From: Pseudomonas sp. RIT-PI-q
GTDB taxonomy: Bacteria; Pseudomonadota; Gammaproteobacteria; Pseudomonadales; Pseudomonadaceae
Reading direction: 5' to 3'
Assembly (NCBI RefSeq): GCF_001297125.1
Contig: NZ_LHPC01000007.1
Coordinates: forward strand, 124,001 to 188,000
DNA: 64,000 nucleotides
In this document: one piece after another, positions 16,429 to 25,668 of the stretch
Numbering within the stretch: the first letter of the stretch is position 1
How the letters are laid out: every line of letters begins with the position of its first letter
The notes under the pieces: generated by a model
Databases searched by the model: none
The model's input: only the letters and a program-made list of their open reading frames with translations
What the model was told of the DNA's origin: nothing
Position numbers and translations under genes: made by a program

Positions 16429-17205
16429 TCAGGCGAACAACTCAGACGCCAGGCTCGCCGCCGCCAACTCCTCGGTAAACTTCAACAACAAGGGCGCCAG
16501 CTCATGCAACCGTGCCCCTGGCATCCGCGCGCTGGGCCCGGCGATGCTGAGCACACCGATCACCCGGCCATCACCCGGATGCCTCACCACCGCGGCAATC
16601 GCCGACGTCCCCACCGCCGAACTCTCCTCGACCCAGGCATAACCCTGCTCCCTCGCCATACGCAGACGTTCAAGCAGTTCAATGTTGGAGCGCGGCGCAT
16701 TCGGCCCCAGGTCTTTCGGCCGGTCGCCACCCTGGCGCTCCACCAGCGACAACGCTTCGGCATCGCTCATGCACGCCAGCCACGCATGCCCCGACGCGGT
16801 GTAAAACAACGGCGCATCGCGGCCCATGTCCGGGTCGTAACGCAGACCGGAACGGGCGCCTTGGGACTTGGCAATCCAGACCTGCCGCTCGCCTTCGATC
16901 ACCCCAAGGCGTACCAGCTCACCGGTTTCCTGCGCCAGGCGATCAAGCACCGGCTGAACGATATCGGCACCGCTGCTCGACAAGTAACGAAAGCCCATCG
17001 CCACCAGTTTGGTCGACAAGTGATAGCGCAGATTCTCCGGATTCTGCCGCACGTAGCCCAGTCGAATCAGTTCGGCCAGCAGACGGTGGGTCGCACTTTT
17101 GGGGATATCCAGTTGCTCCGCCAGCGTCTGCATCGGCAGGCCGCGAGGGTCACTGGTGAGGCTTTCGAGCACGCTGAAACCACGGTCGATCTGACTGCCG
17201 GCCAT
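16429..17205 (-). CDS. IclR-family transcriptional regulator
   Basis: A 258-residue regulator. The N-terminal winged helix (QIDRGFSVLESLTSDPRGLP, LAEQLDIPKSATHRLLAELI) and the C-terminal GAF-like effector domain (LDRLAQETGELVRLGVIEGE, FYTASGHAWLACM, SAIAAVVRHPGDGRVIGVLS) are standard for IclR. GGAAA precedes ATG 17205 at a usual distance; a GTG at 17217 is also in frame but has no site. The effector is unknown. Confidence 0.9.
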   Translation of the reverse strand: MAGSQIDRGFSVLESLTSDPRGLPMQTLAEQLDIPKSATHRLLAELIRLGYVRQNPENLRYHLSTKLVAMGFRYLSSSGADIVQPVLDRLAQETGELVRLGVIEGERQVWIAKSQGARSGLRYDPDMGRDAPLFYTASGHAWLACMSDAEALSLVERQGGDRPKDLGPNAPRSNIELLERLRMAREQGYAWVEESSAVGTSAIAAVVRHPGDGRVIGVLSIAGPSARMPGARLHELAPLLLKFTEELAAASLASELFA

Positions 17206-17535
17206 GAGGGTTTCCACACAAAATTTTTTCGATTCTAGAAGACAACCGGATGAATGCGAAATCTGGAACCCAATGTCCCATCGCTGCGCTGTCCGCCGGT
17301 ATGGGACGCGTTCGACCAGTAATCCTGCGACGCAGGCAGTCGCCAGCTCGATAAAAACCCTTCGACTGGGGAATTAGATGGGTAGTCCGTGTTCAATACG
17401 AGTCTGGATGTTCCCGGCAACCCGATACCGGTTGCCGGGAAGGCGCCTGCGCGCAGCAAAAGATGGACGACCGGACTGGCGCCGCTCCCACTCAGCAGCA
17501 ACACTCATCCCCACGGACAATCAGAGGATTCCCAC
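17206..17535. other. Intergenic region with two inverted repeats between iclR and ypfJ-like genes
   Basis: No gene is supported here. TTCCCGGCAACC (17411-17422) and GGTTGCCGGGAA (17430-17441) form a perfect 12 bp stem with a seven-base loop. GTCCCAT (17275-17281) and ATGGGAC (17301-17307) form a second, weaker dyad closer to iclR. The stretch presumably carries both divergent promoters. Confidence 0.5.
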
Positions 17536-18429
17536 ATGCTATGGAAAAAAGGCCGACGCAGCGACAACGTGGTCGATGCCCGTGGCGATGATGTCGGCGG
17601 TGGTGGTGGCGGGATGCGCTTCGGGGGCGGCAAGGGCCTGAGCCTGACGGCGATCATTCTGATCGTCGGGATCGGCTGGATCACCGGCCAGGACCCGATG
17701 CAAATCCTCGGACAACTCACCGGTCAGATGAGCGAGCAATCGGCACCGACCACCAGCCAAACCCGCAAGGCGCCACCGGCCAATGATGAAGGTGCCGAAT
17801 TCGTGCGCTCGATCCTCGGCGATACCGAGGACACTTGGGGCCAGATTTTCCAGCAGGCCGGCCGCCAATATAAGAACCCGACGCTTGTGCTGTTCAGCAA
17901 CCGCGTCAACTCGGCGTGTGGCCTGGCCACGTCGGCCACCGGTCCGTTCTATTGCCCGGCGGACCAGAAGGTCTACCTGGACATGAGTTTCTTCCAGGAG
18001 ATGTCCCAACGCTTTTCGGCCGCAGGCGACTTCGCCCAAGCCTACGTGATCGCGCATGAAGTCGGACATCACGTGCAGCCCCTGCTCGGTGTTTCCGCGA
18101 AAATTCAGACAGCTCGCCAGCAAGGGCGGCAGATGGAAGGCGACGGCGGATTGCTGGTGCGTCAGGAACTGCAAGCCGATTGCCTGGCCGGGGTCTGGGC
18201 GAACAATGCGCAGAAGCGTCTGAATTGGCTGGAACCGGGTGACATTGAAGAAGCCTTGAATGCCGCCAACGCCATCGGCGACGACCGCTTGCAGCAGCAA
18301 GGTCAGGGTCGCGTGGTGCCGGATTCGTTTACTCATGGCACGTCGGCGCAACGGGTGCGCTGGTTTAAAACCGGATTCGCCCAAGGCCAGGTCGGCCAGT
18401 GCGACACCTTTGCAGCGAAAAACCTTTAA
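17536..18429 (+). CDS. YpfJ-type neutral zinc metallopeptidase, membrane-anchored
   Basis: A 297-residue protein of the YpfJ family. Seen: a basic, glycine-rich N terminus (MLWKKGRRSDNVVDARG), one transmembrane segment (about residues 38-55, LTAIILIVGIGWI), a cysteine-bearing segment SACGLATSATGPFYCP, the zinc motif HEVGHHVQ at about residue 174, and a downstream third-ligand region ELQADCLAGVWAN. The active site should lie in the periplasm. AGAGGA precedes ATG 17536, so the longer frame from 17389 is rejected. Its stop overlaps the start of the next gene (TAATG), indicating co-translation with the hydrolase. Substrate unknown. Confidence 0.88.
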   Translation: MLWKKGRRSDNVVDARGDDVGGGGGGMRFGGGKGLSLTAIILIVGIGWITGQDPMQILGQLTGQMSEQSAPTTSQTRKAPPANDEGAEFVRSILGDTEDTWGQIFQQAGRQYKNPTLVLFSNRVNSACGLATSATGPFYCPADQKVYLDMSFFQEMSQRFSAAGDFAQAYVIAHEVGHHVQPLLGVSAKIQTARQQGRQMEGDGGLLVRQELQADCLAGVWANNAQKRLNWLEPGDIEEALNAANAIGDDRLQQQGQGRVVPDSFTHGTSAQRVRWFKTGFAQGQVGQCDTFAAKNL

Positions 18430-19388
18430 TGAATAAGTGGCTGTTGGCTTTACTGTTTACCTGCGCAAGCACCCAGGCTGCCGAGCACGGAGTTAAAGAA
18501 CTCAGCCCAGGCCGGCTGTTGTTGAAGGAAGGTGAGATCGCGGTGGGCATTGGCCCGGCACCGAGCAAAATCGAACGCGTACTGATCATCATCCATGGTC
18601 GATTGCGCAATGCCGAAACCTATCGCCGGAGTGCCGAGCATGCGGCCGAACAAGCGGGACAAAGCGCGACCACGCTGGTGATCGCCCCGCAGTTTCTCAA
18701 TGAAACCGACGTCGCGGCCCATCCCGTGGCTGACAGCGTATTGCGCTGGCAGGGCAATGAGTGGATGGCCGGTGGTTTATCCACAGCGCCGTTTCCTCTG
18801 AGTTCCTACGCAGCACTCGACGAAATCGTCGCCCGAATTGGCGATCGCCGACAATTTCCGGACGTGAAGCAAATCGTCATCGCCGGTCACTCTGGAGGCG
18901 CTCAGGTGGTGCAGCGATATGCGTTGCTGGGCCACGATCAGCCAGAGCTCAAGGCAGCTGGCATACAGGTGCGATACGTGATCGCCAACCCGTCTTCTTA
19001 CGCGTACTTCGATGAGAGACGGCCGGTAGCGTTCAGCCATGCCGGTTGTCCGGGATTCAATCGCTGGAAGTACGGGCTGACGGATCTGCCCGCCTATGCC
19101 GAAGGACAAACGCCCGCGCAGCTGCAGGAAAACTACGTCACGCGTGACATTGTTTATCTACTGGGGCAGCAGGACATCGACCCGAATCATCCGGCACTGG
19201 ATAAAAGCTGCGAGGCCAAAGCCCAGGGCGCTTATCGATTGGCTCGCGGGCGCAATTATTTTGATTATCTGAAGCGGCTGCATCCTCAGGGGTTGAGTCA
19301 GCAGCTGATCGAAGTGCCCGGGGTCGGGCATGATGGGAATGCGATGTTTAATTCGCCGGAGGGGCAGAAGGCGTTGTTCGGTCAGTAG
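18429..19388 (+). CDS. Secreted alpha/beta hydrolase
   Basis: A 319-residue protein with a signal peptide (MNKWLLALLFTCASTQA, cleavage near residue 18). The alpha/beta-hydrolase elements are IIIHGRLRNAETY (oxyanion region), the nucleophile elbow IAGHSGGAQV with Ser near 154, and the terminal histidine in VPGVGHDGNAMF. Family members include esterases and lipases, but the lid is not diagnostic. Start codon overlaps the peptidase stop by one base, so both are one operon and probably both act outside the cytoplasm. Confidence 0.82.
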   Translation: MNKWLLALLFTCASTQAAEHGVKELSPGRLLLKEGEIAVGIGPAPSKIERVLIIIHGRLRNAETYRRSAEHAAEQAGQSATTLVIAPQFLNETDVAAHPVADSVLRWQGNEWMAGGLSTAPFPLSSYAALDEIVARIGDRRQFPDVKQIVIAGHSGGAQVVQRYALLGHDQPELKAAGIQVRYVIANPSSYAYFDERRPVAFSHAGCPGFNRWKYGLTDLPAYAEGQTPAQLQENYVTRDIVYLLGQQDIDPNHPALDKSCEAKAQGAYRLARGRNYFDYLKRLHPQGLSQQLIEVPGVGHDGNAMFNSPEGQKALFGQ

Positions 19389-19412
19389 GTTGGTGGCGCC
19401 TGATCTGACGCC

Positions 19413-19503
19413 ATCGCGGGCAAGCCCGCTCCCACAGGTTTTGTGTTGGGCAAAGTATTGTGATCAACATAGAACCTTGTGGGAGCGGGCTTGCCCGCGA
19501 AGG
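19413..19503. repeat. Paired REP-like repeat (GGGAGCGGGCTTGCCCGCG type)
   Basis: ATCGCGGGCAAGCCCGCTCC at the left and GGGAGCGGGCTTGCCCGCGA at the right, about 45 bases apart, between the convergent hydrolase and HAD genes. Confidence 0.85.
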
Positions 19504-19508
19504 GTCCC

Positions 19509-20102
19509 TCAAGCGAACAACATTTCCCGCAACGCCACACAATCCTGCGCATGCCAATCCGTCAACTCAGGCCACGGATTATCCGGCAGATTCACCAACA
19601 CCGTCCGCGTGCCCGCCGCCCGACCGCAATCCAGGTCAAAGCGATAATCACCGACCATCACCATCTCGCTCGCCGGCACATTCCAGGCCTGGGCCAACTT
19701 CAGCAAACCACCCGGGTGAGGTTTCGGCGGCGCTTCATCGCGACCCAGCACATCCTCCACCGCGAAGCAGTCGGCCAGGCCGATGGCCTCCAGCGTCACA
19801 TGCGCCAGCTCACGAGCATTGCGCGTAAGAATGCCGAGGCGATAACCGCGCCCGGCCAATTCACGCACCAGTTCCACCGCTCCCGGCGCCGGCTTCGAGC
19901 CCAACGCCAGGTCGCGTTCGTGCTCCAGCAACCACGCATGTTTGGCCGCGGCTTCATCGGCCGGCAGTGCAGCGAGGTGGGTCAGGATGTCGTCTTCGAC
20001 CGGGATCGCCAACGCCACGCGAATCGCCGCGAAGTCATGCACCGCCACCGTCAGGGTGCCGTCCATGTCGAACACCCAGTGCCGCACCTCGGCCAGGCTC
20101 AT
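19509..20102 (-). CDS. HAD-superfamily phosphatase (subfamily IA)
   Basis: A 197-residue haloacid-dehalogenase-type hydrolase. Motif I is VFDMDGTLT with both aspartates (residues 12 and 14), motif II the threonine in LGILTRNARE, the lysine in PPKPHPGG, and motif III MVGDYRFDLD. The family dephosphorylates small metabolites such as phosphoglycolate or sugar phosphates. The ATG overlaps the tesB stop codon (ATGA), so it is translated with tesB; this fixes the start at 20102. Confidence 0.88.
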   Translation of the reverse strand: MSLAEVRHWVFDMDGTLTVAVHDFAAIRVALAIPVEDDILTHLAALPADEAAAKHAWLLEHERDLALGSKPAPGAVELVRELAGRGYRLGILTRNARELAHVTLEAIGLADCFAVEDVLGRDEAPPKPHPGGLLKLAQAWNVPASEMVMVGDYRFDLDCGRAAGTRTVLVNLPDNPWPELTDWHAQDCVALREMLFA

Positions 20103-20968
20103 GCCCAATCCTTGCGATGGCGAATCAGGCCTTCCTGAGTGACCGAGGCCACCAGTTGCCCGGCGCGGTTGAACACGCTGCCACGGGTAAAACCGCGAGA
20201 ATTGCCAGCCCACGGGCTGTCCATCGCGTAGAGCAACCAGTCATCGGCACGCAGGTCGGCGTGAAACCACAACGCGTGATCGAGGCTCGCGACCTGCATG
20301 TCTTTCTGCCAGACCGATTTGCCGTGGGGCTGCATCGACGTGGTCAGCAGACCGAAGTCCGAGGCGTAGGCCAGCAAATATTTATGCAGCGCCGGGGAGT
20401 CGGCCAAGGCACCGTCGGCGCGAAACCAGACGTACTTGATCGGATCGGACGGTTGCGGGTTGTAGGGATCTTTCTCGGTGATCGGTCGGAATTCGATCGG
20501 TTTCGGACACAGAAATTTTTCGCGCATGTGCTCCGGAATCAGGTGCGCACGCTGCTGGGTAAGTTCCAGTTCCGACGGCAGATTTTCCGGGCCGACCACA
20601 ATCGGCATTTCAGCCTGGTGTTCGAAGCCTTTTTCGTCATACTGAAACGACGCGCTGCAGGTGAAAATCGGATTGCCTTTCTGGATCGCCGTCACCCGAC
20701 GCGTGCTGAAACTGCCGCCGTCGCGCACCCGATCCACCTGATACACCACGGGCAACGCCGAATCACCCGGACGCAGGAAATAACCGTGCATCGAATGCAC
20801 GTGGCGCTTTTCTTCGACCGTCTGACTGGCCGCCGACAGGGACTGACCGATCACCTGACCGCCGAACAACTGACGAAAACCCAGGTCCTGGCTGCGGCCA
20901 CGGAACAGGTTTTCTTCGATCGGTTCCAGGGTCAGCAGGTCAACCAGATCATCCAACACTTGGCTCAT
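20099..20968 (-). CDS. tesB: Acyl-CoA thioesterase II
   Basis: A 289-residue double-hotdog thioesterase. MSQVLDDLVDLLTLEPIEEN at the start, FRGRSQDLGFRQLFGGQVIG and VHSMHGYFLRPGDSALPVVY in the first hotdog, and LDHALWFHADLRADDWLLY in the second match TesB. It hydrolyses medium- and long-chain acyl-CoA to free acid and CoA in the cytoplasm. It is first in a two-gene unit with the HAD phosphatase. Confidence 0.93.
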   Translation of the reverse strand: MSQVLDDLVDLLTLEPIEENLFRGRSQDLGFRQLFGGQVIGQSLSAASQTVEEKRHVHSMHGYFLRPGDSALPVVYQVDRVRDGGSFSTRRVTAIQKGNPIFTCSASFQYDEKGFEHQAEMPIVVGPENLPSELELTQQRAHLIPEHMREKFLCPKPIEFRPITEKDPYNPQPSDPIKYVWFRADGALADSPALHKYLLAYASDFGLLTTSMQPHGKSVWQKDMQVASLDHALWFHADLRADDWLLYAMDSPWAGNSRGFTRGSVFNRAGQLVASVTQEGLIRHRKDWA

Positions 20969-21071
20969 TCAGACTCTCCTCACACAACGCAATGCCGCGC
21001 AGTCTTGGCTGCGGCGGTCGATTCAGTTTCTGGCCATGGCCCATACGGCCATTGTAAACGTCCGTGCCAGC

Positions 21072-21641
21072 TTATCCATGCAAGGTTTGCAGCCATTGTT
21101 CACGAGAAATCCGGTACAGCACATGGTGACGCAGGGCATGATCGGACGCGAGTTTTGGGTGTTCGAAATCATCGGCTGAATCATGCTGCATGCCGATCGC
21201 CTGCATGACTTTCTGCGAAGGCGTGTTGGCTTCGGTCGTAAAAGACACGACCTCCTTCAGCGCCAACCGATCAAACCCGCAGCGTAGAGCGGTCCACGCC
21301 GCTTCACTGGCGTAACCCAAGCCCCAGTGCTCGCGGGCCAGGCGCCAACCGATCTCGGTGGCCGGGGTGAAGGGCGCGTCGAAACCGACCGCAGCCAGTC
21401 CGGTAAAACCGATAAATGCGCCGGTGTCCTTGCGCTCCAGCGCCCAGAAGCCGAAGCCGTGCTCGGCAAAATGCCCGCGAATCCGCCCGATCAGCGAAGC
21501 ACTTTCCAATCGACTCAAGGGCGCCGGAAAATAGCGCATCACCTGTGGATCGGCACACATCGCCGCAAATGCCGGCAAATCCTCATCGCGCCACTGCCGC
21601 AACAGCAGTCGCGCGCTCTCGAGTTCCAGTATCGGCTCCAT
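21072..21641 (-). CDS. GNAT-family N-acetyltransferase (RimJ-like)
   Basis: A 189-residue acetyltransferase of the Acetyltransf_3 group. The strand ESARLLLRQWRDEDLPAFAA, the acetyl-CoA loop region EIGWRLAREHWGLGYASEAA and the NTPSQKVMQAIGM segment are typical. Likely acetylates a protein N terminus or a small amine; the substrate is not shown. GGAGGGG before the ATG at 21641 rules out the longer frame from 21698. It is divergent from the HDAC-like gene with only 74 bases between starts. Confidence 0.87.
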   Translation of the reverse strand: MEPILELESARLLLRQWRDEDLPAFAAMCADPQVMRYFPAPLSRLESASLIGRIRGHFAEHGFGFWALERKDTGAFIGFTGLAAVGFDAPFTPATEIGWRLAREHWGLGYASEAAWTALRCGFDRLALKEVVSFTTEANTPSQKVMQAIGMQHDSADDFEHPKLASDHALRHHVLYRISREQWLQTLHG

Positions 21642-21715
21642 CGTGCCCCTCCAATTCCATGCCGCAAGTCTACATCGCTGGTAGGATCGTTCACTCATTC
21701 CTACACGATTTCATC

Positions 21716-22636
21716 ATGCCCCTGCCGTTGATCTACCACGAAGACTACAGCCCCGAGTTCCCGGCGGATCACCGCTTCCCCATGGACAAATTTCGCCTGT
21801 TGCGTGATCACCTGGTGCACAGCGGGCTGACCCTCGACGCCGATCTGCTGCGCCCGGAGCTGTGCCCGCCAGAGATTCTCGCCCTCGCTCATGACCCTGC
21901 GTATATCGAACGCTACATGGGTGGCGAATTGTCCCGCGAAGACCAGCGGCGCCTCGGTCTGCCCTGGAGCGAAGCCCTGGCCCGGCGCACAGTGCGAGCG
22001 GTCGGCGGCTCGTTGCTGGCGGCCGAGCAGGCGCTGGAACACGGGCTGGCCTGCCACTTGGCGGGCGGCACCCATCACGCGCATTACGACCATCCTGCCG
22101 GGTTCTGCATCTTCAACGACCTGGCCGTGATCAGCCATTTCCTGCTGGAAAGTGGTCGTGTGAATCGGGTGCTGATCTTCGATTGCGATGTGCATCAGGG
22201 CGATGGGACTGCACGGATTCTGCACAACACCCCGGAGGCGATAACCGTTTCCCTGCATTGCGAAAAGAATTTTCCGGCACGCAAAGCCGAAAGTGACTGG
22301 GACATTCCGTTACCGATGGGCATGGGCGATGTCGACTACCTGAAGGTCGTCGACGATGCGCTGAACTATTTGCTGCCGCTCTACCAACCGGACCTGGTGT
22401 TGTATGACGCCGGCGTCGATGTGCATAAGGATGACGCCCTCGGTTACCTGAAGCTGACAGACGAAGGTGTCACCGCGCGTGATGAAAGCGTGATGCGTCA
22501 TTGCCTGGGCCGCGATATTCCGGTGGTCGGGGTGATTGGCGGTGGTTACAGCAAGGACCGTAAGGCCCTCGCCCGTCGGCATGGCATCCTGCATCACAGC
22601 GCCCAGCGTGTCTGGCAGTCATCAGGTTGTCATTGA
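21716..22636 (+). CDS. Histone-deacetylase-like amidohydrolase
   Basis: A 306-residue class II HDAC/acetoin-utilisation-type enzyme. Zinc and catalytic residues are in GGTHHAHYDHPAGFC (His pair), FDCDVHQGDGTA (Asp, His) and VLYDAGVDVHKDD. GFCIFNDLAV and GVIGGGYSKD are also family signatures. Bacterial members deacetylate acetyl-lysine or acetylpolyamines; the target is unknown. The open frame is longer upstream, but ATG 21716 gives MPLPLIYHEDYSPEFP, the usual start for this group. Confidence 0.92.
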   Translation: MPLPLIYHEDYSPEFPADHRFPMDKFRLLRDHLVHSGLTLDADLLRPELCPPEILALAHDPAYIERYMGGELSREDQRRLGLPWSEALARRTVRAVGGSLLAAEQALEHGLACHLAGGTHHAHYDHPAGFCIFNDLAVISHFLLESGRVNRVLIFDCDVHQGDGTARILHNTPEAITVSLHCEKNFPARKAESDWDIPLPMGMGDVDYLKVVDDALNYLLPLYQPDLVLYDAGVDVHKDDALGYLKLTDEGVTARDESVMRHCLGRDIPVVGVIGGGYSKDRKALARRHGILHHSAQRVWQSSGCH

Positions 22637-22770
22637 GCTGTGAGTCTTTACCCACAATGCCTGTGGAACCGCCTGTGGATAACCTGAGTGAAAGCGCCTA
22701 CAGCCCATGCCGCGTATAGGCTACAGAGTGCTGATTGTTTTTTGATCAACTATCGAATCCATCACCAATC

Positions 22771-22877
22771 CCTGTGGGAGCGGCGGTGCGACGATTCGAC
22801 TTGCCCGCGATGAGGCCGGCACATTCATCATATTTGGTGACTGACAGTCCGCTATCGCGGGCAAGCCCGCTCCCACA
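22771..22877. repeat. REP pair with an inserted segment in one arm
   Basis: The right arm is the usual ATCGCGGGCAAGCCCGCTCC. In the left arm GGGAGCGG is separated from CTTGCCCGCG by about 16 foreign bases (22783-22798 region), unlike the other copies in the window. Confidence 0.75.
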
Positions 22878-22932
22878 ATGATTCGTGCTGGTAGAATGCC
22901 CGGCTTCATTCCGCCAAACCGCAGCGCATCCC

Positions 22933-24174
22933 ATGACTCAGCCCTCGACCACCTCCCCTTCTCACGTCGCCATCATCGGTGGCGGCCCCGCCGGTCTGAT
23001 GGCGGCTGAAGTGCTGAGCCAGGCCGGGATCAAGGTCGACCTGTACGACGGCATGCCGTCGGTCGGGCGAAAATTCCTCCTGGCCGGTGTCGGCGGCATG
23101 AACATCACCCATTCCGAAGCCTACCCGGCGTTTCTCTCGCGCTACGCCGAACGCGCCCCGCAAATTGCACCGCTGCTGCGTGGCTTCGGTGCCGAAGCGT
23201 TGTGCGAATGGATTCATGACTTGGGCATTGAAACCTTTGTCGGCAGTTCCGGCCGGGTTTTCCCCACCGACATGAAAGCCGCGCCGCTGTTACGCGCCTG
23301 GCTCAAACGCCTGCGCGATGCCGGCGTCGTTATCCACACCCGCCACCGTTGGCTGGGTTGGAATGCCGATGGCAGCTTGAAAGTAGCGAGCCCCGAGGGC
23401 GAGAAAACCTTAACGCCTGATGCAACCCTGTTGGCCCTTGGCGGCGGCAGCTGGTCGCGCCTCGGTTCGGACGGCGCCTGGATGCTGCCATTGGAAAAAC
23501 GCGGCGTAGGACTGGCGCCGTTGCAACCGAGTAATTGCGGCTTCGAGGTGCAGGCCTGGAGCGAATTGATGGTCAGCAAATTCGCCGGGGCACCGCTGAA
23601 AAACATCGCCATTGGCCTGAATGACGACGTACCACGACTCGGCGAATGTGTGATTACCGCGACAGGGATCGAGGGCAGTTTGATCTACGCCCTGTCGGCA
23701 CCGATCCGCGAGGCCATCAACCTGCACGGCGCGGCGACTATTCATCTCGACCTGCTGCCGGGCAAGCCTGTGGATAAAGTCCAGGCGGCGCTGAGCAAAC
23801 CACGCGGGTCGCGTTCCATGGCCAAGCATCTGCACAGTCAGCTGGGTCTTGATGGCGTCAAAGCGGCATTGCTGCGGGAACTCACGCCGGCCGACACTTT
23901 TGTCGATGCGGCGCGGCTGGCCAAAGCGATCAAGGCTTTGCCCCTGACGCTGGTGAAAACCCGCCCGCTGGACGAGGCCATCAGTAGCGCCGGAGGCGTG
24001 ATGTTCGAGGCGATGGATGAACGTTTGATGCTCAAGCAATTGCCCGGCGTGTTCTGCGCGGGTGAGATGCTGGATTGGGAAGCGCCGACGGGCGGCTACC
24101 TGCTGACTGCGTGTTTCGCCAGTGGGCGAACGGCGGGGCTGGGGATGGTGGAGTGGTTGCAGCGCAGGGGCTGA
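22933..24174 (+). CDS. FAD-dependent flavoprotein of the HI0933/TIGR03862 family
   Basis: A 413-residue flavoprotein. The Rossmann FAD motif AIIGGGPAGLMAAEVLSQAG is at about residues 13-32, followed by GRKFLLAGVGGMNITHSE, the SSGRVFPTDMKA segment and the C-terminal GEMLDWEAPTGGYLLTACFA, all signatures of the BaiN/YhiN-like oxidoreductases. The physiological substrate is unclear. ATG 22933 is chosen over 22885, which would begin inside a REP-flanking stretch. It stands alone between repeats. Confidence 0.9.
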   Translation: MTQPSTTSPSHVAIIGGGPAGLMAAEVLSQAGIKVDLYDGMPSVGRKFLLAGVGGMNITHSEAYPAFLSRYAERAPQIAPLLRGFGAEALCEWIHDLGIETFVGSSGRVFPTDMKAAPLLRAWLKRLRDAGVVIHTRHRWLGWNADGSLKVASPEGEKTLTPDATLLALGGGSWSRLGSDGAWMLPLEKRGVGLAPLQPSNCGFEVQAWSELMVSKFAGAPLKNIAIGLNDDVPRLGECVITATGIEGSLIYALSAPIREAINLHGAATIHLDLLPGKPVDKVQAALSKPRGSRSMAKHLHSQLGLDGVKAALLRELTPADTFVDAARLAKAIKALPLTLVKTRPLDEAISSAGGVMFEAMDERLMLKQLPGVFCAGEMLDWEAPTGGYLLTACFASGRTAGLGMVEWLQRRG

Positions 24175-24189
24175 AGACCGAGGCGCGCC

Positions 24190-24257
24190 CTTCGCGGGCA
24201 AGCCTCGCTCCTACGGATTGGTGGTGCCCTTGTAGGAGCGAGGCTTGCCCGCGAAGG
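24190..24257. repeat. Paired REP-like repeat (TAGGAGCGAGGCTTGCCCGCG type)
   Basis: CTTCGCGGGCAAGCCTCGCTC and its complement with a short 20-base spacer, between the convergent flavoprotein and helicase genes. The stem could also stop transcription from both sides. Confidence 0.82.
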
Positions 24258-24281
24258 CGGCTTAACAGACGCCGCAACTCA

Positions 24282-25616
24282 TCAAGGCTTCTTCTTACGC
24301 GGCCCGGTATTAAACACCGGCACTTTTCGCACAGGCTTGATCGAAGGTTCCGGCGCCGAAGCATCCCCACTCTCAACCCACTTGCCCAGGTTGCGCTTGC
24401 CGCCACCGGAGGTCTTGGGTTTCTTCGGCTTTTTCGGTTTCTTGACCACCTGACCGCTGGCATCGGTATCCGGCACGCGGTGCTCTGGTTCAAAGTCATG
24501 CTCCATCTGCCGAGGCAACGTCTGACGGGTCAACGTCTCGATGGCTGACAGCAAATTCACTTCATCGGCGCACACCAGCGAAATGGCCTGCCCACTTGCG
24601 CCGGCACGGCCGGTTCGACCGATACGGTGAATGTAGTCTTCCGCCACGATCGGCAGATCGAAGTTGACCACCAACGGCAGGTCTTCGATATCCAGGCCAC
24701 GGGCCGCGACGTCAGTGGCGACCAGGATCTGCACTTCACTGAGCTTGAACCGGTCGAGCGCACGCTGACGGGTCGCCTGCGGTTTGTCGCCATGGATGCC
24801 GTCAGCGTTGATGCCCAGGCCCTGGAGTTTTTCCACCAGCGCGTCCACGCCGTTGCGGGTCTTGGCAAACACCAGCACCTGCTTCCATTTGCCCTTGCGC
24901 ATCAAGTGAACGAACAGTTCGGCCTTGCGTTTCTTGTCCACCGTCACCACCCATTGCTTGACGGTGCTGGCGGCCACGTTGCGCGGACTGACTTCGATGC
25001 TCAGCGGATCGTTGAGCATTTGCCCGGCCAGCAAGCGGATCGCGTCGGAGAATGTCGCGGAGAACAACAGTGTCTGGCGTTGCTTCGGCAGCACGCGGTA
25101 AATGTTCCCCAGCTCCTCGGAGAAACCCAGATCGAGCATGCGATCGGCTTCGTCGAGGATCAGGGTTTGCAGCTGATTGAACTTGAGCGCCTTCTGGCGA
25201 TACAGATCGAGCAACCGCCCCGGTGTCGCCACCAGCACGTCGACACCTTTGCGCAGCTTCATCATTTGCGGGTTGATGCTGACGCCGCCGTACACCGCGT
25301 AAGTGCTCAACGGCAGGTTCTCGGCGTACTGACGCACGGCTTCATGAACCTGCTCGGCCAACTCACGGGTCGGCACCAGGATCAGCGCGCGTACCGAGTT
25401 GGACGCCACTTTCGGTCCTTCCATGGCCAACAATTGCAGCAGCGGCAGCGCGAAACCGGCGGTCTTGCCGGTGCCCGTCTGGGCCGCGGCCATCAGGTCG
25501 CGACCGGCCAGCACCGCCGGAATGGCTTGCGCCTGAACCGGCGTCGGGGTCTGGTAGCCGAGCTTCTCGAGAGAGCGCAGCAAGGGTTCAATCAGGCCAA
25601 GGGTGGCGAAAGTCAT
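24282..25616 (-). CDS. rhlE: DEAD-box RNA helicase, RhlE type
   Basis: A 444-residue RNA helicase. Q motif and motif I are in GYQTPTPVQAQAIPAVLAGR and AAQTGTGKT; motif II is LILDEADRMLDLGF; motif III FSATF; motif VI HRIGRTGRAG. The C-terminal tail is basic and low in complexity (KKPKKPKKPK, then GPRKKKP), as in RhlE-like enzymes that work on ribosomes and cold-stressed RNA. ATG 25616 starts MTFATLGLIEPLLRSLEKLG; the frame reaches 25652 but that extension has no family match. Pseudomonads carry two RhlE paralogues, so the symbol is a type call only. Confidence 0.88.
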   Translation of the reverse strand: MTFATLGLIEPLLRSLEKLGYQTPTPVQAQAIPAVLAGRDLMAAAQTGTGKTAGFALPLLQLLAMEGPKVASNSVRALILVPTRELAEQVHEAVRQYAENLPLSTYAVYGGVSINPQMMKLRKGVDVLVATPGRLLDLYRQKALKFNQLQTLILDEADRMLDLGFSEELGNIYRVLPKQRQTLLFSATFSDAIRLLAGQMLNDPLSIEVSPRNVAASTVKQWVVTVDKKRKAELFVHLMRKGKWKQVLVFAKTRNGVDALVEKLQGLGINADGIHGDKPQATRQRALDRFKLSEVQILVATDVAARGLDIEDLPLVVNFDLPIVAEDYIHRIGRTGRAGASGQAISLVCADEVNLLSAIETLTRQTLPRQMEHDFEPEHRVPDTDASGQVVKKPKKPKKPKTSGGGKRNLGKWVESGDASAPEPSIKPVRKVPVFNTGPRKKKP

Positions 25617-25668
25617 GGGATTACCGTAGGAAAAATCAGCGCGGGTGTGCAATGGCGCGCAGTTTACC

